A stretch of 64,000 nucleotides of DNA from Tsukamurella sp. PLM1 (GCF_023168325.1 NZ_AP025688.1:1240001-1304000), one strand, 5' to 3'; counted from the first letter of the stretch, positions 20,501-29,699 are shown. Notes: generated by a model not told the origin, from the sequence alone. Translations and numbers: made by a program.

Positions 20501-23002
20501 CTCGGAGACGCGGTCGCGAGCCTGGCGAAGGTGGCCGACGGCGCCGCGTCCGTGGACGCGGACGTGTACCTGAGCTGGGAGCAGCAGCCCGAGGACCAGG
20601 ACGAGATGGTCGCGTCGTTCGACAGCGTCCTGTCGGCGCACCCCCTCCCGTCGCAGGTGCGCCGCGTGACCATCACCGTCGCGGGCAGCGGCGGCGCGGT
20701 CATGCACCACCACTTCACGTTCCGGGCCGGGGCCAACGGCGTGGCCGAGGACCGCCTGATCCGCGGCCTGCACCCGTACATCGCGCAGCGCATGCAGTTG
20801 GAGCGCCTGCGTCGGTTCGACCTGACGCGTCTCACCTCGTCGGACGACGAGGAGGTGTACCTGTACCGCGCGGTGGCCAAGGACAATCCGGCGGACGACC
20901 GGCTGGTCGCCTTCGCCCAGGTCCGCGACCTCGCGGCGGTGCGGGACGACAAGGGGCGCATGGTCGCTCTGCCGACCGCGGAGATCGCGCTCGCGACCTG
21001 CGTCGATTCGATCCGTCGGGCGCAGGCTCACCGGGCGAACGCCAAGCGGCTCCCGACGAACCGGATCGTCATGTACATCTGGCCGCCGGTGGATCTCACC
21101 GACGCGGAACTCCAGGCCCTCGCCGCGCACATCGAGGCCACCTCCGTGGGCGCGGGCCTCGAGGAGGTGCTGCTCATCGGGCGGCGCCGCGACGCGGAGA
21201 CCGGCGCGCTGGTCAAGACCGAAGTGCGGCTGTCGTTCAGCCCCACCGGTCGCGCCGAGATGCACATCACCGAGCCGACCGACGACGGCGCCGACGTCGT
21301 CGAGCCCATCGACGGCTACCGGCAGAAGGTCCTGCGGGCCGCGAGCCGCAACACGGTGTACCCGTACGAGTTGACGAGCGTGCTGGGCGATTTCGTCGAG
21401 TACGAGCTGGCGGAGGGCGACATCGCCGACGTGCTGGTGCCCACCGACCGGCCGAAGGGCCGCAACACCGCGGGAATCGTGGTCGGCGTCATCTCCACCG
21501 CCACCGATCTGTATCCCGAGGGCGTCAAGCGCGTTCTGCTGCTGGGCGATCCGACCAAGTCGCTGGGCGCGCTCGCCGAGGCCGAGTGCCGCCGGATCGG
21601 GGCCGCGATCGACCTCGCGCACCGGATGGAACTGCCCGTCGAGTGGTACGCCCTGTCGGCCGGCGCCCGCATCTCCATGGACTCGGGCACCGAGAACATG
21701 GACTGGGTGGCCGCGGCGCTGAAGAAGATCGTCGAGTTCACGCAGCAGGGCGGCGAGATCAACATCGTCTCCGCCGGCATCAACGTGGGCGCGCAGCCGT
21801 ACTGGAACGCCGAGGCCACGATGCTCATGCACACCAAGGGCGTGCTGATCATGACCCCGGAGTCGGCGATGGTGCTCACCGGCAAGCAGTCCCTGGACTT
21901 CTCCGGCGGCGTGTCGGCCGAGGACAACTTCGGCATCGGCGGTTACGACCGCATCATGGGACCCAACGGCCAGGCGCAGTACTGGGCGGCGGATCTCATG
22001 GGCGCGCACACCATCCTGATGGAGCACTACGCGCACACGTACATCGCGCCGGGGGAGCAGGCGCCGCGGCGGGCCGCGACCACGGACCCGTCGGACCGCG
22101 ACATCACGGCCTTCCCGCACGTGCTCGCCGACAGCGACTTCACCACGGTCGGCGACATCTTCTCCGCGGAGAAGAACCCGGACCGCAAGAAGCCCTTCGA
22201 CATTCGCACCGTGATGCGCGCGCTGTCCGATCAGGACCACGAGGTCCTCGAGCGCTGGGCCGGCATGGCCGACGCCGAGACCGCGGTCGTGCAGGACGTG
22301 CACATCGGCGGCATCCCGGTGTGCCTGCTGGGCATCGAGTCGAAGTCCGTGCCGCGCCTTGGCTTCCCCGCCACGGACGGTCCGGACACCTACACGGCCG
22401 GCACGCTGTTCCCGCAGTCGTCGAAGAAGGCCGCGCGGGCGATCAATGCCGCGAGCGACAACCGCCCGCTGGTGGTGCTGGCCAACCTCTCGGGCTTCGA
22501 CGGTTCGCCGGAGTCGCTGCGCAAGCTCCAGCTGGAGTACGGCGCCGAGATCGGCCGCGCGATCGTCAATTTCGAGGGCCCCATCGTGTTCTGCGTGATC
22601 TCGCGGTACCACGGCGGCGCGTTCGTGGTGTTCAGCAAGCAGCTGAACCCGAACATGACGGTGCTGGCGATCGAAGGCTCGTTCGCCTCGGTGCTCGGCG
22701 GTGCACCCGCCGCGGCGGTAGTGTTCTCGGGCGAGGTCAACGCCCGCACCAGCGACGACAAGCGGGTCCGCCTGCTCGAGCAGCGGCTCGCCGCGGCGAG
22801 CGGCTCGGAGCGCGCCGCGCTGGTCGCGGAGCTCGACGAGGCCCGCGGCTCGGTCCGCGCCGAGAAGCTGGGCGAGGTCGCCTCCGAGTTCGACGCGGTG
22901 CACAGCATCCGCCGCGCCGTCGAGGTGGGCTCGGTCGACGAGATCATCGCCGCCGCCGACCTGCGCCCGAAGATCATCTCGGTGATCGAGGCCGCACTGT
23001 AG
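17528..23002 (+). CDS. lcc: Single-chain multidomain acyl-CoA carboxylase (LCC type)
   Basis: Biotin-dependent carboxylation of acyl-CoA, giving malonyl-CoA or longer alpha-carboxylated products. All parts lie in one 1824-residue chain: biotin carboxylase (residues 1-470; FSRIAIVNRGEAAMRL, GGGGRGIRMV, EVNTRLQVEH), biotin carrier with the biotinyl Lys about residue 620 (ESMKMET), a central linking domain, then beta and alpha carboxyltransferase halves (INIVSAGINVG, LANLSGFDGS). This matches the long-chain acyl-CoA carboxylase described from Mycobacterium avium, a homohexamer. The GTG at 17528 is chosen because homology begins there and AAGGG lies upstream; an open frame reaches 17465. It follows acpS by 67 bases on the same strand and ends at a strong terminator. 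The frame is intact over 5.5 kb, in contrast to fas. Confidence 0.93.
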   Translation: MFSRIAIVNRGEAAMRLIHAVRDLAAETGQQIETVALYTDVDRTATFVREADIAYDLGPAAARPYLNYELLGRALQETGADAAWVGWGFVAEDPVFAEKCAEVGVTFVGPSADAMRQLGDKIGAKLIAEEVGVPVAPWSRGPVETLEDAKDKAKDIGYPLMLKATAGGGGRGIRMVASDADLEDAYLRTREEAERAFGSGVVFLERLVTGARHVEVQVISDGETAWALGVRDCSVQRRNQKVIEESASPVLGDEQVTRLKESAERLAVRVGYCGAATVEFLYHPGDDLLAFLEVNTRLQVEHPITEVTNDFDLVRAQLHVASGGKLDGARPAERGHAVEARLNAEDPDRDFAPAPGRIALLDLPAGPGIRIDTGVSQGDTIPADFDSMIAKVIAYGSDREQALGRLRRAMNETRVIIEGGATNKSFVLDLLNQPEVIDGSADTGWIDRVRGEGRLVADRHTSVALASAAIDAYEDEERTELTRLLTTASGGRPQVQHESGTPLDFKLRGASYRVRVARTGAHRFRLVIETGAESRSADVDLERFDRHTGQAVVNGVRYRLTTGTHGPVHVVDVDGVTHRVSRDEGGVVRSPAPALVVAVPLAVGDEVEAGAPILVLESMKMETVLRAPFAARLKESAVTVGSQVEAGAPLLRLEPLGDGDDAAAGAAAGPIDLPAEPAKVGAVERAAAGRDALRSQLLGYDVDPADESRLLDEYLVDRVAAELEGAAPAAEELTLAGVFADLAELGLRRPVGGDDEVHSPREHFHTYLRSLDADRAGLPDSYRAKLAAALGHYGVTELDRTPELESAVFRVFLAQQRPKVGVRVITALLRKWLREPVPTGEQGADARAVLERLIDATQSRYPVIADVARGVVFAWFGQPLLLGNREGVYSSVREHLRYLDENPTAADRSERIAEMVRSTEPLVLLLGERLAAGSAQDNPVMLEVLTRRYYGNKGLSEVRVEAVDGADSGISWVVAERDGALLASAAVAYDGLGDAVASLAKVADGAASVDADVYLSWEQQPEDQDEMVASFDSVLSAHPLPSQVRRVTITVAGSGGAVMHHHFTFRAGANGVAEDRLIRGLHPYIAQRMQLERLRRFDLTRLTSSDDEEVYLYRAVAKDNPADDRLVAFAQVRDLAAVRDDKGRMVALPTAEIALATCVDSIRRAQAHRANAKRLPTNRIVMYIWPPVDLTDAELQALAAHIEATSVGAGLEEVLLIGRRRDAETGALVKTEVRLSFSPTGRAEMHITEPTDDGADVVEPIDGYRQKVLRAASRNTVYPYELTSVLGDFVEYELAEGDIADVLVPTDRPKGRNTAGIVVGVISTATDLYPEGVKRVLLLGDPTKSLGALAEAECRRIGAAIDLAHRMELPVEWYALSAGARISMDSGTENMDWVAAALKKIVEFTQQGGEINIVSAGINVGAQPYWNAEATMLMHTKGVLIMTPESAMVLTGKQSLDFSGGVSAEDNFGIGGYDRIMGPNGQAQYWAADLMGAHTILMEHYAHTYIAPGEQAPRRAATTDPSDRDITAFPHVLADSDFTTVGDIFSAEKNPDRKKPFDIRTVMRALSDQDHEVLERWAGMADAETAVVQDVHIGGIPVCLLGIESKSVPRLGFPATDGPDTYTAGTLFPQSSKKAARAINAASDNRPLVVLANLSGFDGSPESLRKLQLEYGAEIGRAIVNFEGPIVFCVISRYHGGAFVVFSKQLNPNMTVLAIEGSFASVLGGAPAAAVVFSGEVNARTSDDKRVRLLEQRLAAASGSERAALVAELDEARGSVRAEKLGEVASEFDAVHSIRRAVEVGSVDEIIAAADLRPKIISVIEAAL

Positions 23003-23009
23003 GGCTGAC

Positions 23010-23049
23010 ACACGCAGGGCACCGTCGGGAATCCCGACGGTGCCTGCGT
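23010..23049 (+). terminator. Strong hairpin after lcc
   Basis: GGCACCGTCGGG (23018-23029) and CCCGACGGTGCC (23033-23044) form a perfect 12-bp stem with a 3-base loop, extended outward by CACGCAG/CTGCGTG with one bulged G. It starts just after the lcc stop and before the convergent transporter stop at 23069, so it may end transcription from both sides. No U-tract follows, as is common in actinobacteria. Confidence 0.8.
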
Positions 23050-23068
23050 GCGTCCGGACCGGCTGAGA

Positions 23069-24359
23069 TCAGCGCGCCCGGTAGACCTTGCGGGCGAAGT
23101 ACAGCCCGACCAGCGACAGCGTGGCCACGGCCATGTAGTAGAAGCCGGGGGCGGTCTTCGACCCCGTCTGCTGGATCAGCCAGGTGATCACCAGCGGGGC
23201 GATGCCGCCCAGCGAGCTCACGCCCACGTTGTACGCGATCGAAATGCCGGTACCTCGGATCTGCTGCGGGAAGAGGTCACTGAGCATCGCAGGCAGGCAG
23301 CCGAAGTAGAACGCCATGATCCCCCCGAGTAGCGCGATGACCACGACGAAGCTCGTGACGGTCGGCCTGCCGATGACCAACTGCATCAGGGGCACGATGA
23401 CCACGATCGCGGCAGCGGCCGCGAAGGTCATGATCTTGGCGGGTCCCACCCGGTCCGCCAGTCTGCCGACGAACGGAACACCGACGAGGCCGACCGCACC
23501 GGCGACGATTCCGCCCAGGTACGCCGCCGCGGCGGGCACCTGCAGGCTCTTGACCGCGTAGGTGGGCATGTACAGGATCAGGTAGACGGAGATCGTGCCC
23601 AGCCCGACGCAGGCGATGCCGGTGAGGATGCGGCCGAGGTGCTCGGTGAGCGCGGACCGGATGGGGGAGGACTCCTTCTTCGCGGTCACGAACTCCTCGG
23701 GCTCGGACAGCTTGGACCGGATGTACAGTCCGACGGGGCCGATGAGCAGGCCGACGAAGAACGGGATCCGCCACCCCCACGTGTACAGCTGCTCGGTGGT
23801 GAGCGCCTTGAACAGCACGTAGCCGAACGCCGATGCCAACATCATCGAGGCCCTGGCTCGCGACCTGCCAGGACGCGTAGTAGGCCTTGCGATGTGGCGC
23901 GGTCTCCACCAGGAAGGTGGTGGACGCGCCGAACTCGCCGCCGGCGGAGATGCCCTGGATGACTCGGGAGAGCAGGATGATCAGAGCACCCCACACGCCG
24001 ACCGTGGCGTAGGTCGGTGCGACCGCCATGATCAGGGTGCCCACGACCATGAGGCCGAACGTGAGCGTCAGCGCGTTCTTACGACCGTGCTTGTCGGCGT
24101 ACGCGCCGATCAGGGTGCCGCCGATGGGGCGCACCAGGTAAGAGATCGCGAACGTCGCGAACGTGAGGATCAGTCCCAGGCTCTCGTCGTCACTCGGGAA
24201 GAAGTTCTTCGAGATCACCACCGCGAAGGAGGCGTAGACGATGATGTCGAACCATTCCAGCGCGGCACCGATCGAACTGCTGATCACGGCCTTCCGAGCT
24301 GCCTTCAGCCGTTCGGGAGTCACCTGGGGGCTGGGCGATGCGCCCGTGGTCGCGGTCAT
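23069..24359 (-). CDS. MHS-family (metabolite:H+ symporter) MFS transporter, frame broken once
   Basis: Twelve-TM uptake symporter of the ShiA/ProP/KgtP type. Signatures: SSIGAALEWFDIIVYA in TM1, YADKHGRKNAL in the loop 2-3, RVIQGISAGGEFG in TM4 and GRLADRVGP in the central repeat. About 430 residues when joined; the frame changes near 23850 (two missing bases or one extra). Its ATG (24359-24357) overlaps the stop of the M20 hydrolase by four bases, so the two are one operon and the transporter probably imports the hydrolase substrate or a product. Family substrates are carboxylates, betaines and amino acids; which one is not visible. Confidence 0.85.
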
Positions 24360-25545
24360 GAACGCACCTCCGCCAGCAGCTCGTCGAGGAAGACCTCGCA
24401 CAACGCGAGCTGCTCAAGTGCGATGAACTCGTCCGGGGCGTGGCCCTGGGTCATGTCACCGGGGCCGCACACCACCGTGGGAATGCCGGCGGCCTGGAAG
24501 AGCCCGGCCTCGGTCGCGTACGTCACCTTCGTGTTACTGGGGATGCCGCCCCAGCCGGCGGCGGCGTCGACCACGCCGGCGCTGCGGGGGGTGTCCAAGC
24601 CGGGTGCCGAAGCAACGATCTCGAGTTCGACGGACGCGGCGGGATTCTCCGCCTTCATGGCGGTCTCGATGCGAGCGATCTCCGCGCGGAACAGGTCGAC
24701 TGTCGCTGCGACGTCGACCGCGCCGATGGACCGGAACTCCAGGCTCAGCGTGCAGTCGGCGGGCACGGTGTTGACCGCGATCCCGCCCGCGATCTGGTTG
24801 ACCGATGCGGTGGTGAAAGGCACCTCGTAGGCCTCGTCGTACGGCCCGTCGACCCGGAACTGGTCGGCGATGGCACGGGCGAAGCGCACGAGCTCGGCGG
24901 CGTATTCGACGGCGTTGACGCCGTTCGGGGTGAGAGACGAGTGCGAGGCGACGCCGTGCAGGCTCACACGCAACAGGGTGATGGCCTTGTGTCCGCGCAC
25001 GACCTCCATCGTCGTCGGCTCACCGACGATGCACGCCCGCGGCGCGATCCCGGTCCGGACCATGTGCTCGACGAGGGATCCGACACCGGCGCAGCCGACC
25101 TCCTCGTCGTAGGACAGCGCGATGTGGATGGGTTCGCGCAGGTCGGTCGCAACGAACTCGGGCAGCTTCGCCAGTACGGTACCGACGAAGCCCTTCATGT
25201 CACAGCTGCCGCGCCCGTACAGGCGACCGTCGCGGATCTCCGCCGCGAAAGGGTCGAGCTCCAGGGCTGACCGTCGACCGGGACCACGTCGGTGTGACCG
25301 GAGAGGACCACGCCGCCCGCGCGGGAGCCATCAGCTGCGGGGACGGTCAGGAGGAGGTTCGCCTTGGTCCCCGCCGCATTCGGGATCACCACCGGGTCGA
25401 GGCCGAGTCCGCGGGCGTGGTCGGTGACGACCTCGATGAGGGGGAGGTTGCTGTTGCGGCTGGTGGTATCGAATCCGATCAGTCGGCTGACCCAGTCCAC
25501 CGTACGGTTCGTGGGGACCGGTGTGGTTGTTCGTGCTATCGACAT
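24356..25545 (-). CDS. M20-family deacylase, acetylornithine deacetylase (ArgE)-like, frame broken once
   Basis: Zinc hydrolase cleaving N-acyl amino acids. First metal ligands are in LSGHTDVVPVDGQPW, others in GRGSCDMKG, SYDEEVGCAG (catalytic Glu pair) and GHAPDEF near the end; the dimerisation lid has GVASHSS. The frame breaks near 25265 just after GQPW, with one base missing; joined length is exactly 397 codons. It heads a two-gene operon with an MHS transporter and is divergent from a double AsnC regulator, which points to catabolism of an N-acylated amino acid rather than arginine synthesis. That role is inference from context. Confidence 0.83.
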
Positions 25546-25658
25546 GTCTTCTAACTGGTTGGAGCGGGCCTCAGTGGCGAGCCGGGACTTGAACTCGTCG
25601 CGGCCTGCGTCGACAATCGCACTGTGCTTCAGATCTCAGACCATTTCGCAGGATTACA
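25546..25658. promoter_or_regulatory. Divergent promoter region between hydrolase and AsnC-type regulator
   Basis: These 113 bases separate two divergent starts and must hold both promoters. The stretch nearest the regulator (GATTACAATG) is less GC-rich than its surroundings. AsnC-type proteins usually bind such shared regions; I see no clear symmetric operator. Confidence 0.35.
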
Positions 25659-26702
25659 ATGAAGATGTCCGATTCTCTGCGCGAAACCGTTGTGGACGAG
25701 ATCGATCTTGCCATTGTCAACTGTTTGCAGATCGATCCGCGCGCGCCCTGGTCGCTGGTGGGCGAGGTCGTGGGGGTGGACCCGGCGACGGCGTCCCGTC
25801 GGTGGCTGCGGCTGAGCGGAGACGGTACGGCCTGGATCACGGGCCGCGCCGCCGGTCACGGTGGCGCTGAGTCCTGTCTCGCCGTGATCGAGGTGACCTG
25901 TGACGCCCCGTCGGCCCTGGCGATCGCGCGACGGGTCGCCGAGTTCCCCCACGTGTTCAACATCGAGCACACGAGTGGGCCGCGTTCGTTGACGATGCTC
26001 GCGAACATGCGCGACATGGCGGCGCTGTCGGACTTCCTGCTCGGCGACCTCGCGCGCATCCCCGGTGTCCTGGGGACGCGCAGCCACGTCGTCATCCAGG
26101 TCGTCACGATGGGGGACCAGTGGCGGCTCCGGACGCTGGACCGGCAGCAGATCGCCACGATGAACCGGCATCGTCGGAAGCCGGACCGGCCGCGGGCGAG
26201 CGTCCGCGCGTACGACCAGATCGACCGCAAGCTGATCCTGTTGCTGGGAGAGGACGGCCGGATGCCTGTGGGTGCGCTCGCGCGGCGCTGCGGCATCAGT
26301 GAGAGCACCGCGCGGCGCCGGCTCGTCGAACTCATCGCCGACGAACGTGTGATCCTGCGCTGCGACATGTCGCTGGCGGCGTCCGGGTGGCCGTTGATCG
26401 TGTGGGTGTGGGGAACGATCGACGGCGACGACTCCGTGACCGTCGGCGCGCTGCTGCGCCACGTGCCCGGGCTCCGGGTGTTGTGGCGCATCGTCGGTGG
26501 TCGCGCCGACACCCTGCTCGCAATATCGGCACACTCGATTCAGGAGGTCCCGGCGATCGAGACCGCCCTGGCAGAGCACGCGCCCGGGCTGACGGTCCTC
26601 GACCGCTCGGTGGTGCTGCGGTCGATCAAGCGGGTGGGCCGGGAGCTCGACGCGTCGGGCCGGGCGGTGCGGGCGGTTCCGATGGACATCTGGTCCACCT
26701 GA
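25659..26702 (+). CDS. Double AsnC/Lrp-family transcriptional regulator
   Basis: The 347-residue protein has two AsnC-type modules in tandem. The first has a degenerate helix-turn-helix at residues 10-50 (DEIDLAIVNCLQ, VGVDPATASRRW) and a ligand-binding RAM domain. The second repeats the pattern from about residue 185 (YDQIDRKLILLLGEDGRM, CGISESTARRRL) followed by a second RAM domain. Ordinary family members have one module, about 150 residues. It is divergent from the M20 hydrolase-transporter operon and most likely controls it in response to an amino acid. ATG 25659 or 25665 may be the start. Confidence 0.88.
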   Translation: MKMSDSLRETVVDEIDLAIVNCLQIDPRAPWSLVGEVVGVDPATASRRWLRLSGDGTAWITGRAAGHGGAESCLAVIEVTCDAPSALAIARRVAEFPHVFNIEHTSGPRSLTMLANMRDMAALSDFLLGDLARIPGVLGTRSHVVIQVVTMGDQWRLRTLDRQQIATMNRHRRKPDRPRASVRAYDQIDRKLILLLGEDGRMPVGALARRCGISESTARRRLVELIADERVILRCDMSLAASGWPLIVWVWGTIDGDDSVTVGALLRHVPGLRVLWRIVGGRADTLLAISAHSIQEVPAIETALAEHAPGLTVLDRSVVLRSIKRVGRELDASGRAVRAVPMDIWST

Positions 26703-26735
26703 CCGCCGCGCGGACCGCCCGGATCGGCCTACCAG

Positions 26736-27881
26736 TCAGAGCGCCAGATCCCGACCGATGATCTCCTTCATGATCTCGGACGAGCCGGCCCAGATGCGGG
26801 TGACGCGGGCGTCCATCCACGCCCGGGCGGCGCGGTACTCGCGCATGTAGCCGTACCCGCCGTGCAGTTGCACGCACGAGTCGAGCACCTTGTTCTGGAT
26901 CTCGGCCGAGACGTACTTGACCTTGGCGGCGTCCACGGCGGTGAGCTTGCCCTCGGCGTGCGCGGCGACGGCCTGATCGACGTACGCCTGCACCATCTCG
27001 ATCTGGGTCACCAGGTCGGCCAGCAGGAACTTGTTGTGCTGGAACGAGCCGATGGACTGGCCGAACGCCTTGCGCTCGCGCGCGTACTCGAGGGTCTCGG
27101 CGAGGATCTGCTTGGCGTGCGCGACGTTGCCCACGGCGGAGCCGATCCGCTCCTGCGGCAGCTTCTCCATCATGTGGTAGAAACCGCGGTCCACTTCGCC
27201 GATGAGGGCGCTCGACGGGACCCGCAGGTCGGAGTAGAACAACTCGGCGGTGTCGGCCTCGGGCTGGCCCACCTTGTCGAGCTTGCGGCCGCGCTCGAAG
27301 CCGGGCAGCGAGCAGTCGACGGCGAACAGCGAGATGCCGCGCGCCTTGGCCTCGGGGTTGGTCTTCGCGGCGATCACCGCCACATCGCAGGTGTAGCCGT
27401 TGGTGATGAAGGTCTTGGAGCCGTTGAGGATCCAGTCGTCGCCGCTGCGCACCGCGGTCGACTTGATGGCCGCCAGATCGGACCCGGCGGACGGCTCGGT
27501 CATCCCGATCGCGGCCACGGCCTCGCCGGACGCGATCGCGGGCAGCCACTGCTGCTTCGCCTCGTCGGTGCCCAGGCGCACGATGTACGGGGTGGTGATG
27601 TCGAAGTCGATGCCCACCGAGCTGGCGAACGCCATCGAGACGGCGGCGAGCTCCTCCTGGGCGATGGCGTTGAAGCGGTAGTCGCCCGCCTCGCCGCCGC
27701 CGTACGACTCCGGGATCTCGAGGCCGAGCACGCCCTGCTCGCCGAGGCCCCGCCACACGTCGCGGGCGATGAGCTTGTCGTCGATGTACTGCTCGGCGTT
27801 CGGCAGCACCTGCTTCTGCAGGTAGTCGCGAACGGCGGAGCCGAACTGCAGGTGGTCGTCGGTGTAGACGGTGCGTTCCAA
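26736..27881 (-). CDS. Acyl-CoA dehydrogenase (FadE type)
   Basis: FAD enzyme that introduces the alpha-beta double bond into acyl-CoA. The 381-residue protein has the usual helical N-domain (ESYGGGEAGDYRF), the flavin-loop IGMTEPSAGSDLAAIKST and WILNGSKTFITNGY, and C-terminal LHGGYGYMREY. At the position where medium-chain enzymes carry the catalytic Glu (Y-E-G-T), this protein has IWAGSSEI. That is the pattern of isovaleryl/long-chain-type enzymes, whose catalytic base lies on another helix. It starts 11 bases after bcp ends, so the two are probably co-transcribed. Confidence 0.92.
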   Translation of the reverse strand: MERTVYTDDHLQFGSAVRDYLQKQVLPNAEQYIDDKLIARDVWRGLGEQGVLGLEIPESYGGGEAGDYRFNAIAQEELAAVSMAFASSVGIDFDITTPYIVRLGTDEAKQQWLPAIASGEAVAAIGMTEPSAGSDLAAIKSTAVRSGDDWILNGSKTFITNGYTCDVAVIAAKTNPEAKARGISLFAVDCSLPGFERGRKLDKVGQPEADTAELFYSDLRVPSSALIGEVDRGFYHMMEKLPQERIGSAVGNVAHAKQILAETLEYARERKAFGQSIGSFQHNKFLLADLVTQIEMVQAYVDQAVAAHAEGKLTAVDAAKVKYVSAEIQNKVLDSCVQLHGGYGYMREYRAARAWMDARVTRIWAGSSEIMKEIIGRDLAL

Positions 27882-27892
27882 AACGGGTCCTC

Positions 27893-28366
27893 TCAGAGCT
27901 TCAGGTCACGGCGCAACTTGGCGACGTGGCCCGTGGCGCGCACGTTGTACTGCGCCACCTCGATCTTCCCGTCACCGTCCACGACGAACGTCGACCTGAT
28001 CACGCCCGTCACGGTTTTGCCGTACATCATCTTCTCACCGAACGCGCCGTACGCGGTAAGCACCCGCTTATCCGGGTCCGACAGCAACGGGAACGGGATC
28101 GCGTCGCGCTCTTGGAACTTCTTCAGCTTCTCCGGCTTATCGGGGGAGACGCCCAGCACGGTGAGGCCGGCGGCGGCGAAATCGGCGAGGTTGTCCCGGA
28201 AATCGCAGGCCTGCTTGGTGCACCCCGGCGTCATCGCGGCGGGGTAGAAGTACAGGACGACCCGCTGGCCACGGTAGTCGGACAGCGAAACGTCGTTGCC
28301 GTCCTGATCCGGCAAAGTGAAAGAAGGTGCATTAACTCCCGGCTCCAGCCGCGCAGAATTCGTCAT
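27893..28366 (-). CDS. bcp: Thioredoxin-dependent peroxiredoxin, Bcp/PrxQ type
   Basis: Reduces H2O2 and organic hydroperoxides. The 157-residue thioredoxin-fold protein carries YFYPAAMTPGCTKQACDFRD, with the peroxidatic Cys in PGCT and the resolving Cys five residues later, the PrxQ arrangement. Arg in the late RSTFVVD segment completes the active site. It leads a likely operon with the acyl-CoA dehydrogenase and is divergent from a small hypothetical gene 18 bases away. bcp (Rv2521) lies near fas in M. tuberculosis too. Confidence 0.95.
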   Translation of the reverse strand: MTNSARLEPGVNAPSFTLPDQDGNDVSLSDYRGQRVVLYFYPAAMTPGCTKQACDFRDNLADFAAAGLTVLGVSPDKPEKLKKFQERDAIPFPLLSDPDKRVLTAYGAFGEKMMYGKTVTGVIRSTFVVDGDGKIEVAQYNVRATGHVAKLRRDLKL

Positions 28367-28384
28367 GCGGCTACCGTATCGGGC

Positions 28385-28780
28385 ATGGCCTCACTGGACG
28401 ACAACTCCGGAGCGACCGGCGCGGCCGGCGGCCGGGGTCGCGCGCGGATCCGCAACCTGGCGAGCGCTGCGCTCAACGCGGACGTCACGATCGATCAGGC
28501 GACGGCGATGCTCGACGGTCTGGGCACGACCATGGAGAACATGGACCGGACGATGACCGACTTCGATGCGACTCTCGTCCGGATGAACCGCGACCTCGAC
28601 GAGTTCGAGCGGCTGATGTCGGCGATCGCCACGACGGTGGCGCGCACCGACGCCGCCATCACGAAGGTCAACGCGCTTCTCAGCGCGCCGAACGCGGTGC
28701 TCTCGGTCGCGGAGAAGGCGATCGCCGGACCGGCCGACGCCGTCGGCGCGCTGGGGCGCAGGCTGCTGCACCGCGACTGA
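28385..28780 (+). CDS. Conserved-looking helical hypothetical protein
   Basis: A 131-residue protein with no domain I recognise. The middle (residues 35-95) is an unbroken amphipathic helix with regular hydrophobic spacing (LDGLGTTMENMDRTMTDF, MNRDLDEFERLMSAI), suggestive of a coiled coil or apolipophorin-like bundle. The C-terminus is Ala-rich. The start (ATG 28385) lies 18 bases from the divergent bcp start, so the two promoters overlap. Codon use is like the neighbours, so it is probably real. Confidence 0.65.
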   Translation: MASLDDNSGATGAAGGRGRARIRNLASAALNADVTIDQATAMLDGLGTTMENMDRTMTDFDATLVRMNRDLDEFERLMSAIATTVARTDAAITKVNALLSAPNAVLSVAEKAIAGPADAVGALGRRLLHRD

Positions 28781-28798
28781 GCCGCTACAGAGCCCGGC

Positions 28799-29659
28799 TC
28801 ACCGCCGATACCCGTTCGACAGTCCCACCAGCAGCTCGGCGACCAGGGCGTTCGGCACGGCGTCGGTGCGCAGCACCGCGGAGACGGGCAGGGTGAACCC
28901 CGGCGCGGGCCGGCTGGCGATGCCGGGCTGGCGCGGGTCCTCGTACAGCAGCGTCCAGCCGTCGGGGTGGTTGACCAGCTCGAACGCGACGGGGTGGTCC
29001 TCGCGGATCTCGGGTCCCAGCCGCACCTCGAGCCCGTTCGCGGCGAACACCCGTTCCGCGAGGCGGTGCAGCAGCACCTGCTCGTGGGCGGGTGGGAGCA
29101 GCAGGGGAAGGGCGCCAGTTCCTCGGCCGACGGTGCCCTCCCGAGCGTCGCGAGGGTGGCGCGTCGAGAACGCGATGAGCGGGTTGTCCACCCAGAGCGG
29201 TTCGAGGTAGAGACCGGGCTCGTCGAGCCGGCCGCGGATCAGAGCCAGGTCGGCCTCGCCCGACTTCACGGCGGCGATCCGCTGGGCGAACGGCTTGATG
29301 AGGAAGTCGATCTCCGCACCCGCGTGCCGGTCGCGCACCGTCTCGATCGCCGCCAGCGCGGCGCGGGCGAAGGACATGTTGGCGGCGAGCCGGATCCGGT
29401 CGGGACGGGGGCGAACGGCGTCGGCCGCCTCGTCCCGCAGCCGGAGCAGGTCGCGGGCGCGGGGGAGCAGGATCTCGCCGGCCTCGGTGAGCCGGACGCG
29501 ACGCCCCGTGCGCTCGAAGAGTTCCGCGCCCAGCTCCTTCTCCAGCGTGGCGATCTGGTGGCTCACCGCGGACTGGGAGACGAAGCACTGCCGCGCCGCG
29601 CGGGAGAAGCCGCCGTGATCGGCGACGGCCACCAGGTACTCGAGCTGCCGGAACTCCAT
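28799..29659 (-). CDS. LysR-family transcriptional regulator
   Basis: The 286-residue protein has a classical LysR winged helix at residues 1-60 (MEFRQLEYLVAVADHGGFSR, SQSAVSHQIATLEKELG, RTGRRVRLTEAG) followed by a periplasmic-binding-like effector domain. It is divergent from the NDH-2-like oxidoreductase gene, the usual arrangement for a LysR target. The ATG at 29659 is chosen because the family starts at this exact motif; the open frame extends further upstream without meaning. Confidence 0.92.
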   Translation of the reverse strand: MEFRQLEYLVAVADHGGFSRAARQCFVSQSAVSHQIATLEKELGAELFERTGRRVRLTEAGEILLPRARDLLRLRDEAADAVRPRPDRIRLAANMSFARAALAAIETVRDRHAGAEIDFLIKPFAQRIAAVKSGEADLALIRGRLDEPGLYLEPLWVDNPLIAFSTRHPRDAREGTVGRGTGALPLLLPPAHEQVLLHRLAERVFAANGLEVRLGPEIREDHPVAFELVNHPDGWTLLYEDPRQPGIASRPAPGFTLPVSAVLRTDAVPNALVAELLVGLSNGYRR

Positions 29660-29699
29660 TCCATCATTATATGAACAGAACAGATCGATAAGATCAGCA

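Noticed and set aside
17504..23011. Very long open frame on the minus strand opposite lcc
   Set aside because: It is an antisense shadow produced by high GC and codon bias; its translation is Arg/Gly/His-rich with no family features, while the plus strand encodes a complete carboxylase.
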